DNA from: Chryseolinea lacunae
GTDB taxonomy: Bacteria; Bacteroidota; Bacteroidia; Cytophagales; Cyclobacteriaceae
Reading direction: 5' to 3'
NCBI RefSeq assembly: GCF_016735595.1
Contig: NZ_JAERRB010000004.1
Coordinates: 372,001 to 436,000, forward strand
DNA: 64,000 nucleotides
Shown piece by piece: positions 8,337 through 17,705 of the stretch. The position numbers and the translations under genes are program-made. Under the pieces are notes generated by a model. The model was given only the letters and a program-made list of their open reading frames with translations. It was not told the DNA's origin and did no database searches. Numbering within the stretch: position 1 is the stretch's first letter; each line of letters opens with the position of its first letter.

Positions 8337-9497
8337 TCAGATCAACTTTGCCAGCATGCTGATGTAACGGTCGGGAACTTCGCCTTTCACAGCCGTTTGA
8401 TAGTCGTTATAGCTACAGGGCACAATGCTGTTGCGCGCATAACGTTCGCGGCCGTTGGGGTAAGGAACCTCAAGCCACCATTTTTCGCTCACCTTGCTTT
8501 TGTAGAACGTGAGCACCTCCGGTTCCGACGGCATGGACACCGAATATTTCATGAAGTCGTTGCTCTTGAAATTTTGCTCATTCTTCCGGTGATAATACCC
8601 TTCGATAAAATACCAGATCATGGTCGACACCACCGCTGCTGTTTTTTTATGGGCATCGTCAAACGCGGGATTGTATTCGTAGAAACCGATGGAGCTTAGT
8701 TTTTCGTTGAGGCCCGCATACCAGCACACCTGGCAAGCTTCTTCGCCCGTGAGTCCGAACGGCTGCGCATGAGCATTGCCCGGCGCATCAGAAGAGCGGA
8801 TGGCCGTGATGTCGATCGACACCATGTCGGCATTGCGGATGGTGGGTTCCATCTCCTGCATGTTGGTGCGCATCTGGCCAATGCGAAATGCTTCGAAGTA
8901 AAGTTTCTCCAGTACGGCCACCGAAAGCGAATCGATCAGGTAGGTTTGATAGGCGAGGTGCGTGTAGCTGAACAGGAAGTTGGGTTCGTGCAACAAGATC
9001 TTGTGAATGTGTCCGCGACTAGCCCCCGCATCCTTTTTTTCTTCCAGGTCAAGAAACGCGTCTACGTTGAGGAGGCTCACCAGTTTGTCCATCGTTTCAT
9101 AGGCCGCATATTGGCCATAGTCCAGATCGTGCGAGCCGCCGATGATGATGGGTAGCACGTTACTCTCCAGCAGCATGCGGCACACTTCGCTGATGCGCGT
9201 ATACGTTTCGTCGAGGTCGTGGCCCAGGTTCAGGTTGCCCAGGTCCACAATGCGATAGGCACCTACGCCGCGTTTCAGGTGGTAGAGCTTCTTGCGAATT
9301 TCGTCCGGGCCGGCGGTTGTGCCTTCGTTGTGGAGGGTGCCCCGACCTTCTTTCACGCCAAAGATGGCGATCTGCGCATCCTTATAGTCCGGCATTTTCT
9401 CGCCAAACACACGAATGCTCTTGAAGAAACTGGAGGGTGACGTGATGTTCTCGTAGATGGATTCGTCAATCGGCGAAAAGAGGATGGTCAGGTCCAT
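8337..9497 (-). CDS. Arginase/formimidoylglutamase-fold protein lacking metal ligands (386 aa)
   Basis: The ureohydrolase fold is recognisable from three motifs, all altered. GGSHD (H123) replaces GGDHS. DAFLD (146-150) replaces DAHxD, so the metal-binding His is F148. SIDITAIRSSDAPG (227-240) replaces SxDxDxxDP, so the second Asp is T231. Arginases, agmatinases and formimidoylglutamases bind two Mn2+ with these residues. Relatives in Bacteroidota are often annotated as formimidoylglutamase, but the loss of two ligands argues against ordinary binuclear catalysis. No hut genes are nearby. Confidence 0.72.
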   Translation of the reverse strand: MDLTILFSPIDESIYENITSPSSFFKSIRVFGEKMPDYKDAQIAIFGVKEGRGTLHNEGTTAGPDEIRKKLYHLKRGVGAYRIVDLGNLNLGHDLDETYTRISEVCRMLLESNVLPIIIGGSHDLDYGQYAAYETMDKLVSLLNVDAFLDLEEKKDAGASRGHIHKILLHEPNFLFSYTHLAYQTYLIDSLSVAVLEKLYFEAFRIGQMRTNMQEMEPTIRNADMVSIDITAIRSSDAPGNAHAQPFGLTGEEACQVCWYAGLNEKLSSIGFYEYNPAFDDAHKKTAAVVSTMIWYFIEGYYHRKNEQNFKSNDFMKYSVSMPSEPEVLTFYKSKVSEKWWLEVPYPNGRERYARNSIVPCSYNDYQTAVKGEVPDRYISMLAKLI

Positions 9498-9662
9498 AGC
9501 AACTAGGTCAAAAAAATCTGTGTGAAGATAGAATTTTCACCATTCATCTTCTTGAAGGAGCCGATTTTTACCAAAACAGGTCGAAATAACGGCCAGTAAC
9601 CAACCATTGAACCCCGAAAAAAGACAACTCAACCCCAAAAATAAAATCCCGCTCTTTATTCA

Positions 9663-9695
9663 TTGGAAATTGCGATTTTGATCTTATTATATTTG
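9663..9695 (+). promoter_or_regulatory. Promoter candidate for the MASE1 kinase gene
   Basis: TATATTTG at 9688-9695 matches the Bacteroidota TAnnTTTG box, with TTG at 9663-9665, 22 bases upstream (slightly long). Transcription would begin near 9702, giving a very short leader before the TTG start at 9718. Confidence 0.5.
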
Positions 9696-9717
9696 GTTGA
9701 TAATGAGTTAATTAATT

Positions 9718-11433
9718 TTGAACGTTAAACTGCCACTTAAATACAAACTTGACCTCAAGATTATTGGGGTGGCACTGCTGTATTATCTATCGGCCAGGCT
9801 AGGCTACTTTTTTGCCTTTGAAGGTTCTACCGCCCTGCCCGCCTGGCCCCCGTCGGGCATCGGTTTCGCACTCATCATTCTCCTGGGCCGGTCATCGTGG
9901 CCGGGCATCACCATCGGTTCGCTGGTGGCCAACGTGATGGCCTACTGGAACGATCCGCATCTTCCCGCACAGGTCATCATCGGCATGAGCAGCCTCATTG
10001 CCGTGGGCAACACAGTGGAAGCACTCCTGGGAAACTACCTTGTGAAGGTGTGGATCAAAGACGACTTCCCTTTCAAGAATGCTAAAAACGCTTTCCGCTT
10101 TTTGTTTGTCACCTTAATCATGTGCTGGTTTGGGGCGGGCATTGGCATGTTCGGGTTGTATCTTAACAACCTGGTGTTGCCCGAAAACCTGTTGCGCGTT
10201 GGCATCTCGGGGTGGGTAGGTAACGTTGTGGGCATCCTGCTCTTCACACCTTTCTTCCTGGCGTGTTCCAAGAAACCGCAGATTCGTTTCACCTCCGAAA
10301 AGGCCATTGAAGTGGGCATCTTTGTGTTGTGCATGACGGGCATCGTGTTGCTACTGCAAATCGACTACCTGCTGCCTACCCTGGAACGTGCGCTTCCTTT
10401 TCTGGTGCTTCCCTTTCTGTTGTGGCTGGCGTTTCGCTTCGACCTCATCGTTGCCATTGTGGGTGTAGTGGCCACCGCACTGATGTCGATCTATATGACC
10501 GTTACGGGCGTGGGACCGTTTGTGCTTTCCGATTCGTATAACTCGATGTTGTTGTTGCAGATTTTTATCGGCGTCATCAGCATCACCACCATCATTCTTT
10601 CGGCCACGGTAAAAGAACGCCAGGATGCGCAGAGCAAACTGCTGGAGTTCAATGAAAACCTGGAGTCAATGGTAGCCGAACGCACCCGGGCCCTCAACGA
10701 AGAGATCAGCACGCGCAAAGAAGCGGAAGAAAAAATTCAACGCACCAATCACGAGCTCAGCAAACGAAACACCGAGCTTGATAATTTTGTCTATAGCGTA
10801 TCGCATGATCTGCGCGCGCCCATCGCGTCTGTGCTGGGCCTGATCAACCTTGCAAAAAAGGATATCGACACCGACATGAAAGACATGTACCTCGATATGA
10901 TCAACAAAAGCGCGCTGCAACAGGATCATTTCATTAAAGAGATATTGGATCAATCGCGCAATTCGCGCCTGGAAGTGAAGCGCGAAGAAATTCAGTTTGA
11001 GCCGCTCATCGACGAAACATTCAATCAGCTGAAGTTTGCCACCAGCACGGGTCAGTCGGTGCAGAAAGTTATTCACATCACACAGGAAGGTCCGTTCTTC
11101 TCCGATCGCTGGCGGTTGAAAGTGATTCTCAACAACATCATCTCCAATGCCATTCGCTATCGCAACGGCAAAGATCCGGTCATCAAAGTGAATGTGGAGA
11201 TCAAGGAACACCTGGCCACGCTGGCCATTGAAGACAACGGCAAAGGCATCGACAAAGATCACCTGCCCAACGTTTACAAAATGTTTTACCGTGCCACCGA
11301 CGATGGCGCAGGCTCCGGCCTGGGGCTGTACATTGTGAAGGAAGCCATCGACAAACTGAATGGTCACATCGACATCGAGTCTGAAGTGGGCCGGGGAACG
11401 ACAGTTACCCTGGCGATCCCCGAACTCATCTGA
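9718..11433 (+). CDS. MASE1-domain sensor histidine kinase (571 aa)
   Basis: An inner-membrane sensor. Residues 1 to about 295 form a MASE1-like block of eight or so hydrophobic segments (GSTALPAWPPSGIGFALIILLG is typical). A coiled coil follows (about 300-350), then HisKA with the phospho-acceptor H363 in SVSHDLRAP, then HATPase with N box NNIISNAIRY, G1 DNGKGID and G2 GSGLGLYIVKEA. The start codon is TTG at 9718; the upstream ATG at 9703 is followed at once by a stop. No response regulator is adjacent, so its partner is elsewhere. The stimulus is unknown. Confidence 0.88.
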   Translation: MNVKLPLKYKLDLKIIGVALLYYLSARLGYFFAFEGSTALPAWPPSGIGFALIILLGRSSWPGITIGSLVANVMAYWNDPHLPAQVIIGMSSLIAVGNTVEALLGNYLVKVWIKDDFPFKNAKNAFRFLFVTLIMCWFGAGIGMFGLYLNNLVLPENLLRVGISGWVGNVVGILLFTPFFLACSKKPQIRFTSEKAIEVGIFVLCMTGIVLLLQIDYLLPTLERALPFLVLPFLLWLAFRFDLIVAIVGVVATALMSIYMTVTGVGPFVLSDSYNSMLLLQIFIGVISITTIILSATVKERQDAQSKLLEFNENLESMVAERTRALNEEISTRKEAEEKIQRTNHELSKRNTELDNFVYSVSHDLRAPIASVLGLINLAKKDIDTDMKDMYLDMINKSALQQDHFIKEILDQSRNSRLEVKREEIQFEPLIDETFNQLKFATSTGQSVQKVIHITQEGPFFSDRWRLKVILNNIISNAIRYRNGKDPVIKVNVEIKEHLATLAIEDNGKGIDKDHLPNVYKMFYRATDDGAGSGLGLYIVKEAIDKLNGHIDIESEVGRGTTVTLAIPELI

Positions 11434-11464
11434 TAATTTTTTTTCCTACTACCGACAGCATTTT

Positions 11465-12727
11465 TTACGAAGCCAGACTAAAGGCTTTGGCGCTGTCTTT
11501 TTTGGGCGTGAGCGTGGCATTGGGTGCGAGAATAACGCCCACACCATCCCAGGTCGACCACTCCTGCAATTTTTCGAGACTCACTTTTCCAACCATATAC
11601 TGCTTGCCGTTGGAGGCATAGCCCGACTGCAGTTGTTCGAAGTCGCTCATGGAAATGTTGGTGCCTTCGTCAAAACTCACAAAAGCTTCCACGGTGAGGC
11701 CGTTGGAAAATTTCAGGTTGTGAAGCTGATGGAGTTTTTTGTATTCGTATTGATAGTCGTAGGTCAGTGCGGAGATGTCAGAAAGCACCGCTGATCCGGT
11801 CGGATAGCTTCCTGCGCCTTTGCCCACAAACAGCTGTTGTTCGGCAAACGCGCTTTGCACCTGCACGGCATTGTATTCGTTGCGCACAGCATACAGCGGG
11901 TGTGTTGACTCGATGAACTGCGGTGCCACAAAACCAAATACTTTATTTTCGATCTTGAACGCGCGGGCAATCAGCTTGATGCCATAGCCATTGTCGCGTG
12001 CAAACTTGAGGTCGAGGTCCGAGATGCGGTCGATGCCAATGTTGATCACGTCTTCGGGTTTCACAAACACACCAAACGTGTGGGCAATGGCCACCACCAG
12101 TTTAAACTTGGGGTCGAAGCCTTTCACGTCGAGGCTGGGATCGGATTCGGCAAAGCCAAGTTCCTGTGCTTTCTGCAACGCATCGGCATAGCTCTTGCGT
12201 TCTTCAAACACTTTGGTGAGGATGTAGTTTGTGGAACCGTTGAAGATGCCTTCGATGCCCGTGAGCAAATCGTTGTCATAATATTCTTCAAGGTTGCGAA
12301 GGATGGGAATGCTGCCGCACACCGCGCCTTCATAGAGCACAGCCTTTCCCGTTTGTTTTTGCAACAGGTAAATTTCTTCGAGGTGTTCGGCCAGCATTTT
12401 TTTGTTGGCGGTCACCACGGCCTTGCCGTTTTGCAGGGCGGTCTTCACAATGTCGAATGCGGCGTTGGCGTCGTCAATCAGTTCCACCACCACGTCGATC
12501 TCGGGATCGTTCAGAATTTCTTCTTTGCTGAAGGTGAAGAGGTCTTCCGACAAGGGACGCTCTTTGTTTTTTGTTTTCACACAAATCTTTTTGATCTCGG
12601 CTTTGATGCCCGGTGTTTCATCCAGAACATGATAGAGGCCCTGACCCACACATCCAAAGCCAAAGAGGCCAAGTTTCAGGTGTCGGTGTTTGGTGTGTGA
12701 AGGAGAAGTGGTGGTTTGTGCTGACAT
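11465..12727 (-). CDS. hom: Homoserine dehydrogenase (420 aa)
   Basis: Reduces aspartate semialdehyde to homoserine, the branch point to methionine and threonine. It has an N-terminal Rossmann motif (LFGFGCVGQGLYHVL) and the central catalytic region with VCGSIPILRNLEEYY, FNGSTNYIL, AQELGFAESDPSLDVKGFDPKFKL. It is monofunctional, with no aspartokinase domain. The C-terminal region after about residue 330 (VEAFVSFDEGTNIS) is not an obvious ACT domain. It is the last gene of metY-metX-hom, 23 bases after metX, and so under the leader described at 15340-15659. Confidence 0.93.
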   Translation of the reverse strand: MSAQTTTSPSHTKHRHLKLGLFGFGCVGQGLYHVLDETPGIKAEIKKICVKTKNKERPLSEDLFTFSKEEILNDPEIDVVVELIDDANAAFDIVKTALQNGKAVVTANKKMLAEHLEEIYLLQKQTGKAVLYEGAVCGSIPILRNLEEYYDNDLLTGIEGIFNGSTNYILTKVFEERKSYADALQKAQELGFAESDPSLDVKGFDPKFKLVVAIAHTFGVFVKPEDVINIGIDRISDLDLKFARDNGYGIKLIARAFKIENKVFGFVAPQFIESTHPLYAVRNEYNAVQVQSAFAEQQLFVGKGAGSYPTGSAVLSDISALTYDYQYEYKKLHQLHNLKFSNGLTVEAFVSFDEGTNISMSDFEQLQSGYASNGKQYMVGKVSLEKLQEWSTWDGVGVILAPNATLTPKKDSAKAFSLAS

Positions 12728-12750
12728 AAATAATGACTGTGGAGATTCGG

Positions 12751-13803
12751 TTATTTTAGTTTTACTTCTACCGGAACAAGGTCTTCGCGGAAGAATTGTT
12801 TGATATGATCGCTGAGTTGTTCGAACTCCACCAGGAATCCGTCGTGTCCATAGAGCGAGCTCATCACTTCCAGCCGGGCATTGGGAATGTGGTCGGCCAA
12901 AAACTTTTGTTCGCTCAGCGGAAACAATATATCAGAGTCGATGCCCACAATGAGTGTGCGGGCTTTGATAGACTTCAGGGCCTCCACCACGCCGCCGCGC
13001 TGGCGACCCACGTTGTGGCTGTCCATCATGCGGGAAAGACTATAGTATGTAAATGCATTGAAACGATTGGCCAGCTTTTGTCCCTGATAGCGCTGATAGG
13101 TCGACGATCGGAAATCCTCCAGCGTGTCGTCGCTTTTTTCGGCCTGAGTCTGACCATAGGTGTCGTAGTAGCGATAGGAGATCATGCCGATGGCGCGCGC
13201 GGCTTTGAGACCGTCGATGCCCGCGCGATGATCGTTTTCCTTCCACGTAGCATCGGCTTCGATGGCCATGCGTTGGGCTTCGTTGAAAGCAATGCCCCAC
13301 GGCGAATGCACGGCGTTGGTGGCAATGGGAATGATGTGTTGAAAAACGTCAGGCTGTTGCACGGCCCATTCCAGCACTTGCTGGCCCCCAAGCGAACCTC
13401 CAATGAGGGTGTGCACCTGTTCAAGCCCCAGGTCTTGACGGAGCGTGTCTAGTGCGCGCACCACGTCGCGGTTGGTGAGGGTGGGAAAAGAATGATAGAA
13501 AGGTTTGCCCGTTTGCGGGTTCAGCGACAAGTGACCCGTGGAGCCATAGCAACCCCCCAGCACGTTGGCGCAAATGATGAAGTAATGACGAGGATCGAAG
13601 AACCTGCCTTCATTGAACAACCCGCTCCACCAGTCGGTGAAGTCGGCGCTGCCGGTGAGCGCATGACAGACCCACACCACATTGCTGCGGTCTGCGTTGA
13701 GTTTGCCCAGGGTGGCGTATCTCAGTTGAAAGCCCTGCAGCGTTCCGCCCGATTCCAGCGCAAAGCTCTTTTGATAATGAAAGGTCAGCTCGTTCTTTTC
13801 CAT
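12751..13803 (-). CDS. metX: Homoserine O-acetyltransferase (350 aa)
   Basis: Transfers acetyl from acetyl-CoA to homoserine, giving the substrate of MetY. It is an alpha/beta hydrolase-fold protein with the nucleophile Ser in IGGSLGGQQVLEW, the catalytic Asp in GIDSDILFP and His in YGHDGFL. The N-terminal phrase LRYATLGKLN and ANVLGGCYGSTGH are MetX hallmarks. The length is normal. MetX and succinyl-specific relatives can be hard to tell apart; pairing with metY supports acetyl transfer. It is the middle gene of the operon. Confidence 0.95.
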   Translation of the reverse strand: MEKNELTFHYQKSFALESGGTLQGFQLRYATLGKLNADRSNVVWVCHALTGSADFTDWWSGLFNEGRFFDPRHYFIICANVLGGCYGSTGHLSLNPQTGKPFYHSFPTLTNRDVVRALDTLRQDLGLEQVHTLIGGSLGGQQVLEWAVQQPDVFQHIIPIATNAVHSPWGIAFNEAQRMAIEADATWKENDHRAGIDGLKAARAIGMISYRYYDTYGQTQAEKSDDTLEDFRSSTYQRYQGQKLANRFNAFTYYSLSRMMDSHNVGRQRGGVVEALKSIKARTLIVGIDSDILFPLSEQKFLADHIPNARLEVMSSLYGHDGFLVEFEQLSDHIKQFFREDLVPVEVKLK

Positions 13804-13885
13804 AAATCCCTTTTGGGTACCCTGGCCGCTCCCCCGGATGGCAACCGAAGAGAGCGGCAGAGACTTTTACTATACTTAACTTAAA

Positions 13886-15220
<1,335 letters not shown>

Positions 15221-15264
15221 TTAGAGGGTCTGTGGTTATGATTATAATAGAATTGTAGAGGGAG

Positions 15265-15300
15265 GGTTAGCCGTAACCAGAACTGCCTGTCACCTGGCAG
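15265..15300 (-). other. Two small hairpins in the metY leader
   Basis: Between the leader ORF and metY the transcript can form CTGCC-8 nt-GGCAG (15300-15283) and then GGTTA-4 nt-TAACC (15278-15265). Neither is followed by a U-tract, so they do not look like classical intrinsic terminators. They could be part of an attenuation switch or a translational block. Apart from these I see nothing else in 15209-15339. Confidence 0.4.
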
Positions 15301-15339
15301 GGTCGTACGCTAATGTGTTGCGGGAAGATCGGAGATCTG

Positions 15340-15483
15340 TCAGCAGCAACGCGCCGCGCAACAACAACACATACGCGCGTCGTTGTTCAAGGCAATGCAA
15401 ATGAACAGATAGAGATTTTCGAATGAAGCACGCAAGCGTTGAACGCTTGATCCGGAGATGATGATGTGACTGATGTTTTTCAT
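15340..15483 (-). CDS. Polycysteine leader peptide of the met operon (47 aa)
   Basis: A small ORF from ATG 15483 to TGA 15340 begins MKNISHIIISGSSVQRL and ends NNDARMCCCCAARCC. Six of its last nine codons are Cys (TGT TGT TGT TGC ... TGC TGC), directly before the stop. An internal ATG at 15372 could give a minimal 10-residue leader, MCCCCAARCC. The start lies 10 bases after the closing stem of the SAM-I aptamer and the stop 131 bases before metY. ACGCGC (15380-15375) can pair with GCGCGT (15354-15349), placing the four-Cys run in the loop. By analogy with cysteine-responsive polycysteine leaders described in mycobacteria and with amino-acid attenuators generally, I infer that ribosome stalling at these codons reports cysteine supply. 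Translation is not proven. Confidence 0.65.
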   Translation of the reverse strand: MKNISHIIISGSSVQRLRASFENLYLFICIALNNDARMCCCCAARCC

Positions 15484-15492
15484 TTTTTAACC

Positions 15493-15594
15493 GTTTATAT
15501 TTTCCGCCTTGGCGGATCAGGATTTAGCACCTTTCTTTTAAGGAGGTTGCTAGCGTTTCTTAGAGCCTGTCTCTCCACGCTTCTTTATAAAGCG
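15493..15594 (-). ncRNA. SAM-I (S-box) riboswitch aptamer
   Basis: Read on the minus strand, all core S-box elements occur in order. P1 is CTTTATA with TATAAA at the end. P2 is GCGT/ACGC with an inner GAG/CTC pair replacing the commoner GGG/CCC. The conserved GCAACC follows, then a short P3, the invariant AAGGTGCTAAATCC and P4 as TCCGCC-AA-GGCGGA. S-box RNAs bind S-adenosylmethionine and switch off methionine genes. There is no clear terminator after it; instead the leader-peptide ATG comes 10 bases later, so control may act through that ORF. Confidence 0.9.
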
Positions 15595-15628
15595 ATTAAG
15601 CAGAAGTGCTTATTCGACTTTGATACCA

Positions 15629-15659
15629 CAAACGTAGAGTCTGGGAGCTATGTTTCCAA
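15629..15659 (-). promoter_or_regulatory. Promoter of the SAM-I / metY-metX-hom transcript
   Basis: A perfect Bacteroidota promoter on the minus strand: TTG at 15659-15657, 20 bases of spacer, then TACGTTTG at 15636-15629. Transcription should start near 15622, about 28 bases before the aptamer. Confidence 0.8.
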
Positions 15660-15750
15660 ACCCGGTTTGAATTTTTTTTGCACCTGCATCACTGACAATT
15701 GTTAGGCAGGTGCCTGAAAATAGTGGTTTTGGAGTGTATTACATCGATTG

Positions 15751-16222
15751 TTACAGGGTGCTCTTCCGGATGAGCATGATCTGGCCCGCATGATACAAAT
15801 CGTGATGTACGATGCCGTGGAGGAGGATATAGAACGAGTAGTTGTAGGAGCTGTTGGGCACCGTGTCAAATAATTTGCTGCCCGGAAAAGCGTTCAGTGC
15901 GGCCATCATGTGCGTGTGCTGTGTCTCCAGATCGGCCGCGGTTTTTTCCCAGTCGGTGGCCACCGGGAAAGTTCATTTCGTCTGTCACCGCATAGCTGGC
16001 GTCGCCCTCCAGTCGCCGGGTCACAAACGTGCGCCATGCGGCCATGTGTGCCACCAGCTCGATGATGCTGTGTGTGCCGGGGATGCGTTTGTGCGCTTCT
16101 TCGGTGGTGATGCCTTCGATGGATTGTTTAACGGAAGGGCCATGCCACGCGCCCTTGTCGTAGGAGCGGGTGATGAGGATGGTGAGGTGTTCGATTTCAG
16201 GGGTCATCATAGGGATTGACAT
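15751..16222 (-). pseudogene. DinB-family protein, frameshifted
   Basis: Two frames together make one DinB-like protein of about 156 residues. The first half begins MSIPMMTPEIEHLT and contains HSIIELVAHMAAWR (first metal His). The second half has LHGIVHHDLYHAGQIMLI, the C-terminal HxxxH of the family. The frames join near 15963: the gene reads CCCGGTGGCC where CCCGTGGCC would restore MNFPVATDWEK, so one extra G breaks it. This could be a true mutation or a base-calling error. DinB proteins are four-helix metal-binding proteins, including thiol-dependent transferases. Confidence 0.75.
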
Positions 16223-16273
16223 TTTTAATAAAACGAACGAAGGTGCTTTTGGTTAGGGCTTGCCTGCGCTTTG

Positions 16274-16281
16274 TATCTTTG
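16274..16281 (+). promoter_or_regulatory. TAnnTTTG box upstream of the 230-aa unknown
   Basis: TATCTTTG matches the phylum's -7 box. A TTG lies 22 bases upstream, slightly far. Transcription would begin near 16288, about 38 bases before the start codon at 16326. Confidence 0.5.
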
Positions 16282-16325
16282 AATATAAACCTTGAAACTT
16301 TCAAAGCGGTAAATTATCAAGATGC

Positions 16326-17018
16326 ATGGATGTTGTTGAAAAACTGTTCGACGTGTTTGGGGCCTACTACATCAACGGGAAAATAGACAGATGTCCCTGT
16401 GGATGCATTTCGGATGAGCAGGAGAAAAAGCTTTATTCAAAGCCGTTGCGCGAACTGACGAGCGACGACCTTAGATTTTATTCTCGCAAAGCCATGACCA
16501 CATGGGGCGATGACCGTGACTACAAACATTTTCTCCCGCGCATACTCGAATTGTTTTATGATGAAAAACCCTTTGGGGACATCGACGCGGATGCCATTCA
16601 CAACAAGCTTGTCTATGCAAATTTTGAAACCTGGCCCGAGCCCGAAAAGCAAGTGGTTGCCGAATTTCTGTTGGCTGACTGGAGCCGGTTTGTGAACACC
16701 ACCGAGCGCGGGGGCATGCTGGATGACATCGACTTCTACTCAACCTATGTGGACATACATGTGCTCCTTCTTGAATGGAAGTACACACAAACCAAGATTG
16801 CCCAGCAGAATCTCATTGATTTCATATACTACAACGGCAACGACCGGAAGTTGAGTAAAAACGCAGGCACGCATGAAGCGTTGAAAGCGTTTATTTGTGA
16901 CAAGGCCTTGGTTGACTATCTTGAGAAATCGTTTTTTGAATATGCCGAAGAAGATCCGGCGTTGGCGGAAAGGATTTCGGTGGCGATGCAGGTGATTGAA
17001 GTAATGACGCAACGATGA
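16326..17018 (+). CDS. Hypothetical protein with CPCGC motif (230 aa)
   Basis: I do not recognise this protein. It is soluble, acidic and mostly helical, without signal peptide or membrane segment. The N-terminus has CPCGC at about residues 23-27, a possible metal or redox site, and the middle contains the phrase FYSRKAMTTWGDDRDYKHFLPRILELF. It appears to have its own promoter. It converges on a small membrane-protein gene with 19 bases between the stops. Codon use looks like that of its neighbours. Confidence 0.7.
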   Translation: MDVVEKLFDVFGAYYINGKIDRCPCGCISDEQEKKLYSKPLRELTSDDLRFYSRKAMTTWGDDRDYKHFLPRILELFYDEKPFGDIDADAIHNKLVYANFETWPEPEKQVVAEFLLADWSRFVNTTERGGMLDDIDFYSTYVDIHVLLLEWKYTQTKIAQQNLIDFIYYNGNDRKLSKNAGTHEALKAFICDKALVDYLEKSFFEYAEEDPALAERISVAMQVIEVMTQR

Positions 17019-17037
17019 TTTGGTGTGCGGCGATGTA

Positions 17038-17562
17038 CTAGGCATCGCGTTTCTTCACAAACCGCCGCGCCACAAATTCATAGTTGGTTATCAACAAATA
17101 GCCGACAATCACTTTGATCGCACAAATCACAAAATACGCGGTGTTCTGAGGTTCATTCCATGCCGGTGCGTTTCCTTTCAGGGTTGTCACCCTTGAACGA
17201 AATGCCAAGTATCCGTAGACAATACAATTTCCAACGCTATCAATCACGAGCAGACCGCCGATGATGATGCATGCCACCATGACAAGGGCATGAGGATCGA
17301 ATTGATTAAAGGAAATGTGATCGCTGGAAAAACCTTTGGCCAATCCCAACTTCGACACAAGCCAGTCGGCCCGATAAACGAGAAAGAAAAAGAGCAAGGT
17401 CAGAACAACAATAGCAGTAACGACGGGCGTAATGTCAACCCACCACGCTCGCCCCGTGGCGATGACGAAGTTTAAACTGCCTATCGTTGAGAAGAAGAAT
17501 TGAACGAGCGAATACAGACCGAACAACTTCAGGACGAGAATGAGAAAATCGCGGGTAGTCAT
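17038..17562 (-). CDS. Hypothetical four-helix membrane protein (174 aa)
   Basis: Four hydrophobic segments are visible (near residues 5-30, 40-62, 90-115, 140-162), with a Lys/Arg-rich tail (RRFVKKRDA). No family motif is recognised. It sits alone, upstream of nothing on its strand and convergent with the CPCGC protein. Confidence 0.6.
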   Translation of the reverse strand: MTTRDFLILVLKLFGLYSLVQFFFSTIGSLNFVIATGRAWWVDITPVVTAIVVLTLLFFFLVYRADWLVSKLGLAKGFSSDHISFNQFDPHALVMVACIIIGGLLVIDSVGNCIVYGYLAFRSRVTTLKGNAPAWNEPQNTAYFVICAIKVIVGYLLITNYEFVARRFVKKRDA

Positions 17563-17658
17563 GTGTATAAGTTGATAAGAAAATCGAATCGATTACAAAA
17601 CAGGAAGCCAACTGATTTCCACTGCGCCGCACGCTCCCTGACTTCGTTCTAAAAACAA

Positions 17659-17683
17659 AAATCCCCGACAGCGCCGGGGATTT
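17659..17683 (-). terminator. Intrinsic terminator of fabG
   Basis: AAATCCCCG pairs with CGGGGATTT around a 7-base loop. On the minus strand the stem is followed by TTTTTGTTTTT, so it ends the fabG transcript that stops at 17706. Confidence 0.85.
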
Positions 17684-17705
17684 ATATCATAATGTCGTGT
17701 AGACT

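Noticed and set aside
15493-15520. TCCGCC/GGCGGA hairpin as an intrinsic terminator
   Set aside because: It is P4 of the SAM-I aptamer and is followed by A-rich, not U-rich, sequence on the transcribed strand.
15466-15705. 79-codon plus-strand frame
   Set aside because: It covers the SAM-I aptamer and the metY promoter on the other strand and has no recognisable protein features.
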